Below, piece by piece: positions 26,679 to 35,255 of a stretch of 64,000 nt of DNA. Source of the DNA: Streptomyces violaceusniger (GTDB lineage Bacteria > Actinomycetota > Actinomycetes > Streptomycetales > Streptomycetaceae); contig BJHW01000001.1 of assembly GCA_005405945.1 (NCBI GenBank), positions 7,812,001 through 7,876,000 of the forward strand. Direction: 5' to 3'. Below the pieces are notes generated by a model. The model was not told the DNA's origin, ran no database searches, and was given only the letters and a program-made list of their open reading frames with translations. Both the position numbers and the translations under genes were made by a program. Each line of letters begins with the position of its first letter. Position 1 is the stretch's first letter.

Positions 26679-28262
26679 ATGACCAATCTCGAAGGTGCGC
26701 CTGCTGAGGCGAGTGACGTTCGCGGGCGCGTCGCCGAGCTGCACGCGATTCGCGAGCAGGCTCGGCGCGGCCCGAGCGAGCGGGCGACCGAGGCCCAGAA
26801 GGCCAAGGGGAAGCTGACGGCTCGCGAGCGGATCGATCTGCTGCTTGACGAGGGGTCCTTCAACGAAGTGGAGCCGCTGCGGCGGCATCGTGCGACCGGG
26901 TTCGGGCTTGAGGCCAAGAAGCCTTACACCGACGGTGTCGTCACCGGCTGGGGGACCGTCCACGGACGGACGGTGTTCGTCTACGCACACGACTTCAGGA
27001 TCTTCGGCGGGGCGCTGGGGGAGGCCCACGCCACCAAGATCCACAAGATCATGGACATGGCCATCTCGGCCGGGGCGCCGCTGGTGTCCCTCAACGACGG
27101 CGCCGGTGCCCGTATCCAGGAGGGCGTCTCGGCGCTCGCCGGTTACGGCGGCATCTTCCAGCGGAACACCAAGGCGTCCGGTGTCATCCCCCAGATCAGC
27201 GTGATGCTCGGCCCGTGCGCGGGCGGCGCGGCGTACTCCCCGGCGCTGACGGACTTCGTCTTCATGGTCCGGGAGACCTCGCAGATGTTCATCACCGGGC
27301 CCGACGTGGTCCAGGCGGTGACGGGCGAGAAGGTCAGCCAGAACGGACTGGGCGGCGCGGATGTGCACGCCGAGACCTCGGGTGTGTGCCACTTCGCCTA
27401 CGACGACGAGGAGACCTGCCTCGAGGAGGTCCGCTACCTCCTGTCGCTGCTGCCGCAGAACAACCGCGAGAACCCGCCGACCGTCGAGTCCGACGACCCG
27501 GCCTCCCGGCGCGGCGACTCGCTGCTGGACCTCGTCCCGGCCGACGGCAACCGGCCGTACGACATGCGCAAGGTCATCGAGGAGATCGTCGACGACGGCG
27601 AGTACCTCGAGGTCCACGAGCGCTGGGCGACCAACATCATCTGCGCGCTGACCCGGCTCGACGGCCAGGTGGTCGGCATCATCGCCAACCAGCCGCAGTC
27701 GCTGGCGGGCGTGCTGGACATCGAGGCGTCGGAGAAGTCCGCGCGCTTCATCCAGATGTGCGACGCCTTCAACATCCCGCTGGTCACCTTCCTCGACGTG
27801 CCCGGCTTCCTGCCCGGTGTGGACCAGGAGCACGGCGGGATCATCCGGCACGGCGCCAAGATGCTGTACGCGTACTGCAACGCCACCGTGCCGCGGATCT
27901 CCGTCATCCTGCGCAAGGCGTACGGCGGTGCCTACATCGTGATGGACTCCCAGTCCATCGGGGCCGATCTGACCTACGCCTGGCCGACCAACGAGATCGC
28001 GGTGATGGGCGCCGAGGGCGCCGCCAACGTGATCTTCCGCCGTCAGATCGCCGACGCGGACGACCCCGAGGCCATGCGCGCCCGCATGGTCAAGGAGTAC
28101 AAGTCCGAGCTGATGCACCCGTACTACGCGGCCGAGCGGGGGCTGGTCGACGATGTGATCGACCCGACCGAGACCCGTGAGGTCCTCATCCGGTCCCTGG
28201 CGATGCTGCGTGACAAGCACGCCGACCTGCCGTCCCGCAAGCACGGCAACCCGCCGCAGTAA
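26679..28262 (+). CDS. accB: Acetyl/propionyl-CoA carboxylase beta subunit (carboxyltransferase)
   Basis: Transfers CO2 from carboxybiotin to acetyl- or propionyl-CoA, giving malonyl-CoA or methylmalonyl-CoA for fatty acids and polyketides. 527 residues with the crotonase-like N and C halves: MDMAISAGAPLVSLNDGAGA, GPCAGGAAYSPALTDFVFMV and VPRISVILRKAYGGAYIVMD. At position 420 the residue is Ile (GGAYIVMD). In S. coelicolor Ile at this position marks AccB, whereas PccB has Asp, so I name it accB. ATG 26679 starts MTNLEGAPAEASDVRGRV. The epsilon subunit follows after 55 bases. Confidence 0.92.
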   Translation: MTNLEGAPAEASDVRGRVAELHAIREQARRGPSERATEAQKAKGKLTARERIDLLLDEGSFNEVEPLRRHRATGFGLEAKKPYTDGVVTGWGTVHGRTVFVYAHDFRIFGGALGEAHATKIHKIMDMAISAGAPLVSLNDGAGARIQEGVSALAGYGGIFQRNTKASGVIPQISVMLGPCAGGAAYSPALTDFVFMVRETSQMFITGPDVVQAVTGEKVSQNGLGGADVHAETSGVCHFAYDDEETCLEEVRYLLSLLPQNNRENPPTVESDDPASRRGDSLLDLVPADGNRPYDMRKVIEEIVDDGEYLEVHERWATNIICALTRLDGQVVGIIANQPQSLAGVLDIEASEKSARFIQMCDAFNIPLVTFLDVPGFLPGVDQEHGGIIRHGAKMLYAYCNATVPRISVILRKAYGGAYIVMDSQSIGADLTYAWPTNEIAVMGAEGAANVIFRRQIADADDPEAMRARMVKEYKSELMHPYYAAERGLVDDVIDPTETREVLIRSLAMLRDKHADLPSRKHGNPPQ

Positions 28263-28317
28263 CCCTCACGTTCATGACCTCGCGCGGGACCCGCGCGACA
28301 AGGGAGAAGAGAAAACC

Positions 28318-28557
28318 GTGAGCACACCCAGCGATATCGCCGATCCCACCGCCGCGGCGGCGGCCACCCTGGTCCGGGTCGAGAAGGGCCACGCCGACGC
28401 CGAGGAGCTCGCGGCGGTCACCGCGGTGCTGCTCGCCCGCGCGGCCGCCGGCACCCACCGGACCGCCGGCTCCACCCGCCCGAGCCGCAGCGCCGCCCGC
28501 TGGCGCCGTCTGGAGCGCCGCCCGGCGTTCAGCGCGCCGCACAGCTGGCAGGGCTGA
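28318..28557 (+). CDS. accE: Acyl-CoA carboxylase epsilon subunit
   Basis: A 79-residue small subunit. It starts GTG 28318 after AGGGAGAAGAG. The middle reads LVRVEKGHADAEELAAVTAV, the conserved part of actinobacterial carboxylase epsilon chains, and the basic Trp-containing C-terminus (RSAARWRRLERR, SWQG) is also typical. In known systems epsilon raises the activity of the beta/alpha complex. Co-transcribed with accB. Confidence 0.85.
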   Translation: MSTPSDIADPTAAAAATLVRVEKGHADAEELAAVTAVLLARAAAGTHRTAGSTRPSRSAARWRRLERRPAFSAPHSWQG

Positions 28558-28584
28558 GCGCCACCGGCGCCGAGCTGAACGCAC

Positions 28585-28620
28585 AAATCCCCTGTTCTCC
28601 TTCGGAGAGCAGGGGATTTT
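28585..28620. terminator. Bidirectional terminator between accE and cvnD
   Basis: AAATCCCCTG and CAGGGGATTT flank an inner stem (TTCTC / GAGA, TTCG loop), giving an A-rich start and a T-rich end, so it can terminate both the rightward accE and the leftward conservon transcripts. Confidence 0.9.
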
Positions 28621-28641
28621 GGCTTCCGCGGTCGGCCTCGG

Positions 28642-29220
28642 CTAGCGCAGCCGGGCCATCAGCGCGTGCTCGACCAGGGTGATCAGCGCGCTCTTGGCCT
28701 CGCTGCGGTGGCGGGCGTCGGTGGTGATGATCGGCGCGTCGGGGCCGATCTGGAGGGCCTCGCGGACCTCTTCGGGGTTGTAGGGCTGGTGCCCGTCGAA
28801 GCCGTTGAGGGCGATGACGAACGGCAGTCCGGAGTTCTCGAAGTAGTCGACGGCCGGGAAGCAGTCGGCGAGGCGGCGGGTGTCCACCAGGACGACCGCG
28901 CCGATGGCGCCGCGGACCAGGTCGTCCCACATGAACCAGAAGCGGTCCTGACCGGGCGTGCCGAACAGGTACAGGATCAGGTCCTGGTCCAGCGTGATGC
29001 GGCCGAAGTCCATGGCCACCGTGGTGGTGGTCTTGTCCGGCGCGTGGGTGAGATCGTCGATCCCCGCCGAGGCGGAGGTCATCACGGCTTCGGTGCGCAG
29101 CGGGTTGATCTCCGAGACCGCGCCGACGAACGTGGTCTTGCCCACGCCGAAGCCGCCCGCCACCACGATCTTCGCGGAGGTGGTGGAGCGGGCTGCACCG
29201 CTAGAGCTTGCGAAGTCCAC
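28642..29220 (-). CDS. cvnD: Conservon GTPase CvnD (second conservon)
   Basis: A 192-residue Ras-like/MglA-like GTPase. P-loop GGFGVGKTTFVGA (about 22-34), Walker-B-like LYLFGTPGQDRFWFMWDDL, and specificity loop IALNGFDG where canonical NKxD is altered. GTG start at 29220 overlaps the end of cvnC by 20 bases. In S. coelicolor conservons, CvnD binds the membrane-associated CvnA/B/C set and links to development and antibiotic production. 90% or so like the other CvnD at 33754-34338 by eye. Confidence 0.92.
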   Translation of the reverse strand: MDFASSSGAARSTTSAKIVVAGGFGVGKTTFVGAVSEINPLRTEAVMTSASAGIDDLTHAPDKTTTTVAMDFGRITLDQDLILYLFGTPGQDRFWFMWDDLVRGAIGAVVLVDTRRLADCFPAVDYFENSGLPFVIALNGFDGHQPYNPEEVREALQIGPDAPIITTDARHRSEAKSALITLVEHALMARLR

Positions 29221-29863
29221 TGAGCACCCTTTCGAGCAGTGTCACGTCAGGCTGACCGCCGGCGGACTCGTCGCCGCCGGGCTGATGGATCGCGACGAGC
29301 CCCGCCTCGGCCAGGTCGGCTACGAGGATGCGGGCTACGCCGAGGGGAATGGTGAGCAGTGCGGAGATCTCGGCGACCGACTTGATCTCGCGGCACAGGT
29401 GGCAGATCCGCTGGTGCTCGGGCAACTGGCCCTGGAGCTGAGCGGGGTCGGCCGTGGTGTGTACCAGCGCCTCGATGGCGAGCTGGTACCGGGGCCGGGT
29501 CCGGCCCCCGGTCATGGCGTACGGGCGCACCAGAGGGTTATGAGTGCCGCCCGCGGGGGAGGAGGGTTCCGGGGCAGGGCGCTCAGGCGGCTGTACGGGC
29601 TCGATACGCGGCGCGGGCGGCGCGTCGTACCAGGACCCCTCCGACGGCCCGGGAGGCGCGTAGGAGGGCGTGTACGGCTGTTGCTGGGGCCGCTGCGGCT
29701 GCCGCCGCGGGGGCTGCTGCTCCCGCTGGGGCTCCGGCTGCTGTGGGGAGCGGGCCTGACGGCTGGGTGCGGAGGGGAAGTTGTAGCGCTTCACTGGGCC
29801 CTCTCCGCGCGGCTCGGACGGCTGCCCGTGGGCGTACGGATATCCGCTAGGGGGCGTTGCCAC
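29201..29863 (-). CDS. cvnC: Conservon protein CvnC (DUF742)
   Basis: Starts at GTG 29863 with GGAGGAGGACAC upstream; 220 residues. The N-terminal 110 residues are Pro/Gln/Arg-rich and probably disordered (QQPEPQREQQPPRRQPQRPQ). The C-terminal DUF742 domain starts LVRPYAMTGGRTRPRYQLAI and contains a winged-helix-like part CREIKSVAEISALL and ends ERVLSGLRKL. Its partners are CvnB upstream and CvnD downstream. The tail is longer than in the other conservon copy (136 aa). Confidence 0.9.
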   Translation of the reverse strand: MATPPSGYPYAHGQPSEPRGEGPVKRYNFPSAPSRQARSPQQPEPQREQQPPRRQPQRPQQQPYTPSYAPPGPSEGSWYDAPPAPRIEPVQPPERPAPEPSSPAGGTHNPLVRPYAMTGGRTRPRYQLAIEALVHTTADPAQLQGQLPEHQRICHLCREIKSVAEISALLTIPLGVARILVADLAEAGLVAIHQPGGDESAGGQPDVTLLERVLSGLRKL

Positions 29864-29945
29864 GTGTCCTCCTCCAACTCGCCTGTCTTGCCGGTCGCGC
29901 CACCGCACCCTATGGCGCGGTGGCGCGAAACGCACTCCATGTTTG

Positions 29946-30359
29946 CTAGTTGAGAAGACTGCCCTGCAATTCCGCGCGGAGATCCGGGGTCAGAACGTTG
30001 CCCGCGCGATCGACCAGCAGGGCCATCTCGTAGCCGACGAGGCCGATGTCGCACTCGGGGTGGGCGAGCACGGCGAGGGAGGATCCGTCGGAGATCGACA
30101 TGATGAAGAGGAACCCTCGTTCCATTTCGACGACGGTCTGGTTGACCACGCCGCCTTCGAAGATGCGGGAGGCTCCGGAGGTGAGCGAGGTCAGGCCGGA
30201 GGCCACCGCCGCCAGTTGATCGGCTCGGTCACGGGGGAAGCCTTCGGACATCGCCAGAAGGAGTCCGTCGGCGGAGACCACCACCGTGTGGGACACCCCG
30301 GGGGTGTTGTCCACGAAGTTGGTGATCAACCAGTTCAGGTTCTGCGCCGCCTGGCTCAT
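29946..30359 (-). CDS. cvnB: Conservon roadblock/LC7 protein CvnB
   Basis: A 137-residue roadblock/LC7-fold protein starting MSQAAQNLNWLITNFVDNTP, with the family core GVSHTVVVSADGLLLAMSEG and ERGFLFIMSISDGSSLAVLA. Roadblock proteins are partners and regulators of small GTPases, here CvnD. It follows cvnA after 10 bases. At DNA level it differs from the other cvnB copy at only four positions over about 367 bases. Confidence 0.93.
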   Translation of the reverse strand: MSQAAQNLNWLITNFVDNTPGVSHTVVVSADGLLLAMSEGFPRDRADQLAAVASGLTSLTSGASRIFEGGVVNQTVVEMERGFLFIMSISDGSSLAVLAHPECDIGLVGYEMALLVDRAGNVLTPDLRAELQGSLLN

Positions 30360-30369
30360 CGGGCTCACA

Positions 30370-33300
30370 CTAACGCTCCTGATCGTAGGTGCTGCCGGGG
30401 CCGAAGCCCTGTTGGTCATGCTGGTCACGCCCGGGGGTCCCGGATCCCGCGTTGCGCCCCCGCTGGACGCCGCGGCGCAGGTTGCTCAGCCTGCCGCGGA
30501 CGTCCTCCGGGGCGCGGGAGACCTGGGGGCCGCCCTGTCCGGTCGGCTCCGCGGCGCCCTCGACCAGATTGGCCTTGGGCACCCGACGGGGCAGGCCGGA
30601 CGAGGTGACCCCGCCGGCCTGCGGCTCGCGCAGCCGCTCGGCACGGTGCCAGCGCTGGTCGTTCTCCGACTGCCACGGGGCACCGTCCTCCTGCTGCTGG
30701 GGAGCCTGATGGGGCCGCTCCGGCGCGGTGGGCGCCGCCGGGTCCCCGACCATCCCCTGTGCCCCTGTGTCCTCGGACGGCTGCCACTGCTTGTCACGAC
30801 GCGGAAGCCCGGCGTCGGTCATCGAGTGGATTCCGCTCGGGGAAGGGCCCGGACGGTGGAACTCTACGCGGTCCCGAGAAACTTCGGGAGCGCTGGGTTC
30901 TGATTCCGCTTCGGTCCCGAACTGCGACGCGTAGGGCATCTCGAAAGATCCGGAATCGCCCCACTCTCCCTGCTGAGAGGGTGAGTTGTAGCCGATGTAC
31001 GGCTGCTGTTCGGTTTCCGTTTGAGTTGTGTAATCCGCTTCCGGTTGCGTAAAGGCGGAATTCTGGTACGTGGACTGCGCGGACGGGTCGGAAGCCGCCT
31101 GGTCATGCCGCGGCTCCTGCTCGGGCGGGGTGGCCCCCATTCCGCTGTACTGGCCCAGGAACTGGTTCTGCCCCTGGTCCCGGTCGTCCCTGTCGTAGGC
31201 GGAGTCGTCGAAGCCCAGCTCGGCGGCGGTGCGCGAGGACAGCTCGGTCACGTCCTGGTAGGCGGGCGCGGGGCCCGGCTCGGGAACGATCCGGGAGACC
31301 GTGAAGTCGTCCTGGGGCAGCTCCTCGCCGCCACCGCCGTGGGTGATCGCCTCGGGCAGCATCACCAGCGAGGTGGTGCCCGCCTGCTCCCCGGAGGGGC
31401 GCAGCTGGACCCGGATGCCGTGCCGGTCGGCGAGGCGGCCGACCACGAACAGGCCCATGCGCTGGGACACCGTGGCGTCCACCGTCGGCGGGTTGGCCAG
31501 CTTGTGGTTGATGTCGGCGAAGTCCTCGGCGGTCAGGCCGATGCCCTTGTCGTGGATCTCCACCACCACCCGGCCGTCGGGCAGCCGGGTCGAGGTGACC
31601 CGCACCTTGGTGTGCGGGGAGGAGAAGGTGGTGGCGTTCTCCAGCAGCTCGGCCAGGAGGTGTACCAGGTCGGTCACCGCGGTGCCGTGGATCTCGCTCT
31701 CGGAGATCCCGGCCAGCTCGATCCGCTCGTAGGACTCCACCTCCGAGGAGGCGGCCCGCAACACGTCGATCAGCGGCACCGGCTGGTTCCAGCGCCGGCC
31801 GGGCTCCTCGCCCGCGAGGATCAGGAGGTTCTCGCCGTTGCGCCGCATACGGGTGGCCAGGTGGTCCAGCCGGAAGAGGTGCTCCAGCTGGTCCGGATCG
31901 GCTTCCCGGCTCTCCAGTTCGGAGATCAGGGTCAGCTGTCGCTCGATCAGTCCCTGGTTGCGACTGGAAAGGTTGGTGAAGATCGCGTTGACGCCGCCGC
32001 GCAGCATCGCCTGCTCGGCCGCGAGCCGGATCGCCTCGCGGTGCACCTGGTCGAAGGCGCGGGCCACCTCGCCGATCTCGTCCTTGGTGTTGATCGGTAT
32101 CGAGCTGACCCGGGTGTCCACCCGTCCGGGGTCGGTGCGGGAGAGCTGATCGACCACCGCCGGCAGCCGCGTCTCGGCGACGTCGAAGGCGGCGTTGCGC
32201 AGTTGCCGCATCGAATGGCTCATCGAGCGGGCCATCCGGCCGGCCACGAAGAAGGCGGCGAGGAGCGCCAGCACCACGATCGCGCCGTTCACGATCGCGT
32301 CGCGCCGGGCGTCCGAGGAGATCTGCGCCGCCTCGGCCACGGCCTTGTTCACCAGGGTCTGCTCGACGTCCCGGTAGGCGTTGAACTTAATCGTGGAGGC
32401 GTTGAACCAGGAGTCCGGGGTGATCCCCTGGGCGGCCAGCGCCGAGGGGGCGGCACCGCTGCCCATGGCCTTGAGCATCTTGTCCATGGCGGGCGGCGCC
32501 ACGAACTTCTTGTCCTCCGCCTCGGCCTTCCGCTTCGCCTCGGCGATTTGCGTCTGCGTACGCTTCTCGGCCGCCGTGAGGGTGTCCTCGAGCCGGGTCA
32601 CGTCCTGCGGGGTGCCGGCGGCCTCGAACTCCCCGAGCGCGATGCCCTCGAGGTAGACGTACGAGGTGAAGGCGGTGAGCTGGGTCTTGCGGTCGGTCGC
32701 GGACGGGCCGGGCTTCACCAGCAGATGGGTGCCGATGGAGCGCTGCAGCGACTCCGCGCCCTTGGCCAGGGATACCGCGTAGACGGTACGGCCGTAAGAC
32801 GTGATATTGCCGGTGCCCAGGCCCAGTTCATTGGCGAACTCGGTCAGCCCGTGCTCGACGGCGACATAGCCCTCTTCGGTCTTCACCCCGTCGAGGCGGT
32901 CGGTGTAGGCGTTCCGGCGCAGGGCGGCCAGCTGCGGTTCACCGGCCCTGAACGCCTTGAGGCGGCGTTTCAGGGACGCCGTCTGCGGCATGTCGGCGAC
33001 GGCCTTGTCGAAGTCCTTCTTCGCCGCGTCGCTCGCGGCCCGGGCCCTGGTCACCGTGGCCTCGTTGGTGCCGCTGAGCAGCGGGCCCGCGGTCAGGTCG
33101 CGCTCGTTGACCAGGGCGTGGGCGTAGGTGGTGGCGGCCCGGACGACCTGGGCGGTGCGCTCGGCGTCCCGAGCCTCGTTCCAGGTGGAGACCGATGAGG
33201 CGACCTGGAAGCCACCGAAGACCAGGGCGACGAGCACGGGGATGAGCAGGATCGCGTACAGCCGGCCGCGCACCCGCCAGTTCCGAGGGGAGATCCGGCC

Positions 33301-33417
33301 ACCACTGGGTGCGGGTGGCTCCGCTGCCTCGGCGGGCGACGCCGCTGTGCCTGTACGCGGCGGCGGGGTGAAGTTCCCTCGCGCCTCTTGCGCGGGGTCC
33401 GGCTTGCTTCGCCTCAC
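30370..33417 (-). CDS. cvnA: Conservon sensor histidine kinase-like protein CvnA
   Basis: A 1015-residue membrane sensor. TM1 (LYAILLIPVLVALVFGGFQV, about 50-70), an extracytoplasmic nitrate/nitrite-sensing (NIT-type) region, TM2 (AIVVLALLAAFFVAG), a HAMP domain and a GHKL ATPase with HLLAELLENATTFSSP (N box), IHDKGIGL (G1) and MGLFVVGRLADRHGI (G2). No clear phospho-acceptor His/response regulator pair is seen, as known for CvnA. The last 250 residues are Pro/Gln/Ser/Gly-rich and end near SGLPRRVPKANLVEG, a motif shared with the other CvnA. GTG 33417 is the most likely start. Confidence 0.9.
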   Translation of the reverse strand: MRRSKPDPAQEARGNFTPPPRTGTAASPAEAAEPPAPSGGRISPRNWRVRGRLYAILLIPVLVALVFGGFQVASSVSTWNEARDAERTAQVVRAATTYAHALVNERDLTAGPLLSGTNEATVTRARAASDAAKKDFDKAVADMPQTASLKRRLKAFRAGEPQLAALRRNAYTDRLDGVKTEEGYVAVEHGLTEFANELGLGTGNITSYGRTVYAVSLAKGAESLQRSIGTHLLVKPGPSATDRKTQLTAFTSYVYLEGIALGEFEAAGTPQDVTRLEDTLTAAEKRTQTQIAEAKRKAEAEDKKFVAPPAMDKMLKAMGSGAAPSALAAQGITPDSWFNASTIKFNAYRDVEQTLVNKAVAEAAQISSDARRDAIVNGAIVVLALLAAFFVAGRMARSMSHSMRQLRNAAFDVAETRLPAVVDQLSRTDPGRVDTRVSSIPINTKDEIGEVARAFDQVHREAIRLAAEQAMLRGGVNAIFTNLSSRNQGLIERQLTLISELESREADPDQLEHLFRLDHLATRMRRNGENLLILAGEEPGRRWNQPVPLIDVLRAASSEVESYERIELAGISESEIHGTAVTDLVHLLAELLENATTFSSPHTKVRVTSTRLPDGRVVVEIHDKGIGLTAEDFADINHKLANPPTVDATVSQRMGLFVVGRLADRHGIRVQLRPSGEQAGTTSLVMLPEAITHGGGGEELPQDDFTVSRIVPEPGPAPAYQDVTELSSRTAAELGFDDSAYDRDDRDQGQNQFLGQYSGMGATPPEQEPRHDQAASDPSAQSTYQNSAFTQPEADYTTQTETEQQPYIGYNSPSQQGEWGDSGSFEMPYASQFGTEAESEPSAPEVSRDRVEFHRPGPSPSGIHSMTDAGLPRRDKQWQPSEDTGAQGMVGDPAAPTAPERPHQAPQQQEDGAPWQSENDQRWHRAERLREPQAGGVTSSGLPRRVPKANLVEGAAEPTGQGGPQVSRAPEDVRGRLSNLRRGVQRGRNAGSGTPGRDQHDQQGFGPGSTYDQER

Positions 33418-33753
33418 TCGACCAACAACCTCTCGGCATCGGCACCTGATTCGTGCCGTTCCCAGCTGAGCCCTGACTGCCCAGTTCAGCGAATTCCAGC
33501 ACGCCGCGCGGGTGCTTTCCAAACAGTGCGCAAAGCGCTCAGTCCGTTGTCTGGACCAGAGAAAAAAGGGGCGTTACGGCTAAGACATGTCGAATACCGA
33601 ACCATTTTGGGTGCGCACCGGAGCCGCGCGATCGCGCTCTGTGTCGACGGCCGGTGCATATCTCTGTCGAAACGTTATGAATGACGAGCGGGCCGTGTCG
33701 TTCGACACAGCCCGCCGTACGTCGGTTTTCCGACAACTTCCGGACAGCGGCCC
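33418..33753. other. Spacer between the two conservons, 336 bases
   Basis: No gene recognised. It must hold the promoter of the second conservon (cvnA start 33417). A GTCGTTCGACACAGCC stretch near 33697 is followed by unstructured AT-richer DNA; a possible terminator for the left end of the first conservon was not identified with certainty. Confidence 0.5.
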
Positions 33754-34338
33754 CTACTTGAGTCGGGCCATCAGCGCATGCTCGACCAGCGTGATGAGCG
33801 CGCTCTTCGCCTCGCTGCGATGGCGCGCGTCGGTGGTGATGATGGGAGTGTCCGGGCCGATCTGCAGTGCCTCGCGGACCTCTTCGGGGTTGTAGGGCTG
33901 CTGACCGTCGAAGCCGTTGAGGGCGATGACGAAGGGCAGTCCGGAGTTCTCGAAGTAGTCGACGGCGGGGAAGCAGTCGGCCAGTCGGCGGGTGTCCACC
34001 AGGACCACGGCGCCGATGGCGCCGCGGACCAGGTCGTCCCACATGAACCAGAAGCGGTCCTGGCCGGGCGTGCCGAACAGATAGAGGATCAGGTCGTCGT
34101 CGAGCGTGATGCGGCCGAAGTCCATCGCCACGGTCGTCGTGGTCTTGTCCTGGACGTGGCTCAGATCGTCGATCCCCGCCGAGGCCGATGTCATCACGGC
34201 TTCGGTGCGCAGCGGATTGATCTCCGAGACCGCGCCGACGAACGTGGTCTTGCCCACGCCGAAGCCGCCGGCCACCACGATCTTCGCGGAGGTGGTCGCG
34301 CGGGCGGGGGGAGCGCCGCTAGAGCTTGCGAAGTCCAC
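33754..34338 (-). CDS. cvnD: Conservon GTPase CvnD (first conservon)
   Basis: 194 residues, same motifs as the paralogue: GGFGVGKTTFVGA, LYLFGTPGQDRFWFMWDDL and IALNGFDGQQ. N-terminal insert of two residues (GAPPARATT) relative to the other copy. GTG start 34338 overlaps cvnC by 20 bases. Last gene of the first conservon. Confidence 0.92.
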   Translation of the reverse strand: MDFASSSGAPPARATTSAKIVVAGGFGVGKTTFVGAVSEINPLRTEAVMTSASAGIDDLSHVQDKTTTTVAMDFGRITLDDDLILYLFGTPGQDRFWFMWDDLVRGAIGAVVLVDTRRLADCFPAVDYFENSGLPFVIALNGFDGQQPYNPEEVREALQIGPDTPIITTDARHRSEAKSALITLVEHALMARLK

Positions 34339-34728
34339 TGAGCACCCTTTCGAGCAGTGTCACATCCGGAGTACCGCCCGCTTCCGAACCGCCCCCGGGC
34401 TGGTGGATCGCCACCATGCCGGCCTCCGCCAGGTCCGCCACCAGGATGCGTGCCACACCCAGGGGGATGTTCAGCAGCGCCGAGACCTCGGCGACCGACT
34501 TCACCTCCTGGCACAGGTGGCAGATCCGCTGGTGCTCGGGAAGGAGCCCCTGCAGATGCACGGGGTCGGCCGTCGTGCTGACCAGCGCCTCGATGGCGAG
34601 CTGGTAGCGGGGCCGGGTCCGGCCACCGGTCATGGCGTAGGGGCGCACCAATGGCTGGTCGCCTTCACCCCCGTACGGCGATTGGTGATGGCCGCCGTAC
34701 GGGCCGGGCGAGGCGGGGGCGGGGTCAT
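34319..34728 (-). CDS. cvnC: Conservon protein CvnC (DUF742), apparent frameshift near start
   Basis: ATG 34728 with GGAGG five bases upstream is the only good start. Read from it the frame fails after a few codons; adding one base to the four-G run at 34721-34724 (plus strand) gives MTPAPASPGPYGGHHQSPYG, joining the DUF742 domain (LVRPYAMTGGRTRPRYQLAI to ERVLSGLRKL) for 136 residues. Without the repair only a start-less or TTG-started frame exists. Shorter disordered head than the paralogue at 29201-29863. Confidence 0.88.
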
Positions 34729-34833
34729 GGATCCTCCGGTCGGACAACAAGGTGACGGTGGTGCCGTCGGTCGGTGCCGGTGGGGGCCGCCCGGCCGTGG
34801 GGCCGGGCGGGCGGGCGTCGGATGGTCGTTGGA

Positions 34834-35246
34834 TCAGTTCAACAGGCTGCCCTGCAGTTCGGCACGCAGGTCCGGGGTGAGGACATTGCCCGCGCGATCG
34901 ACCAGCAGGGCCATCTCGTAGCCGACGAGGCCGATGTCGCACTCGGGGTGGGCGAGCACGGCGAGGGAGGATCCGTCGGAGATCGACATGATGAAGAGGA
35001 ACCCTCGTTCCATTTCGACGACGGTCTGGTTGACCATGCCGCCTTCGAAGATGCGGGAGGCTCCGGAGGTGAGCGAGGTCAGGCCGGAGGCCACCGCCGC
35101 CAGTTGATCGGCTCGGTCACGGGGAAGCCTTCGGACATCGCCAGAAGGAGTCCGTCGGCGGAGACCACCACCGTGTGGGACACCCCGGGGGTGTTGTCCA
35201 CGAAGTTCGTGATCAACCAGTTCAGATTCTGCGCCGCCTGGCTCAT
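34834..35246 (-). CDS. cvnB: Conservon roadblock/LC7 protein CvnB, apparent frameshift
   Basis: Nearly identical to the paralogue at 29946-30359. ATG 35246 starts MSQAAQNLNWLITNFVDNTP, but the four-G run at 35121-35124 is one G short of the five Gs at the same place in the other copy (30233-30237). The missing base breaks the frame after codon 41. With it the protein has 137 residues, exactly as long as the paralogue. A direct internal proof that a base is missing. Confidence 0.92.
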
Positions 35247-35255
35247 CGGGCTCAA

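Noticed and set aside
31021..33198. 725-codon frame antisense to cvnA
   Set aside because: Mirror image of a well-supported GHKL sensor gene; product lacks any domain.
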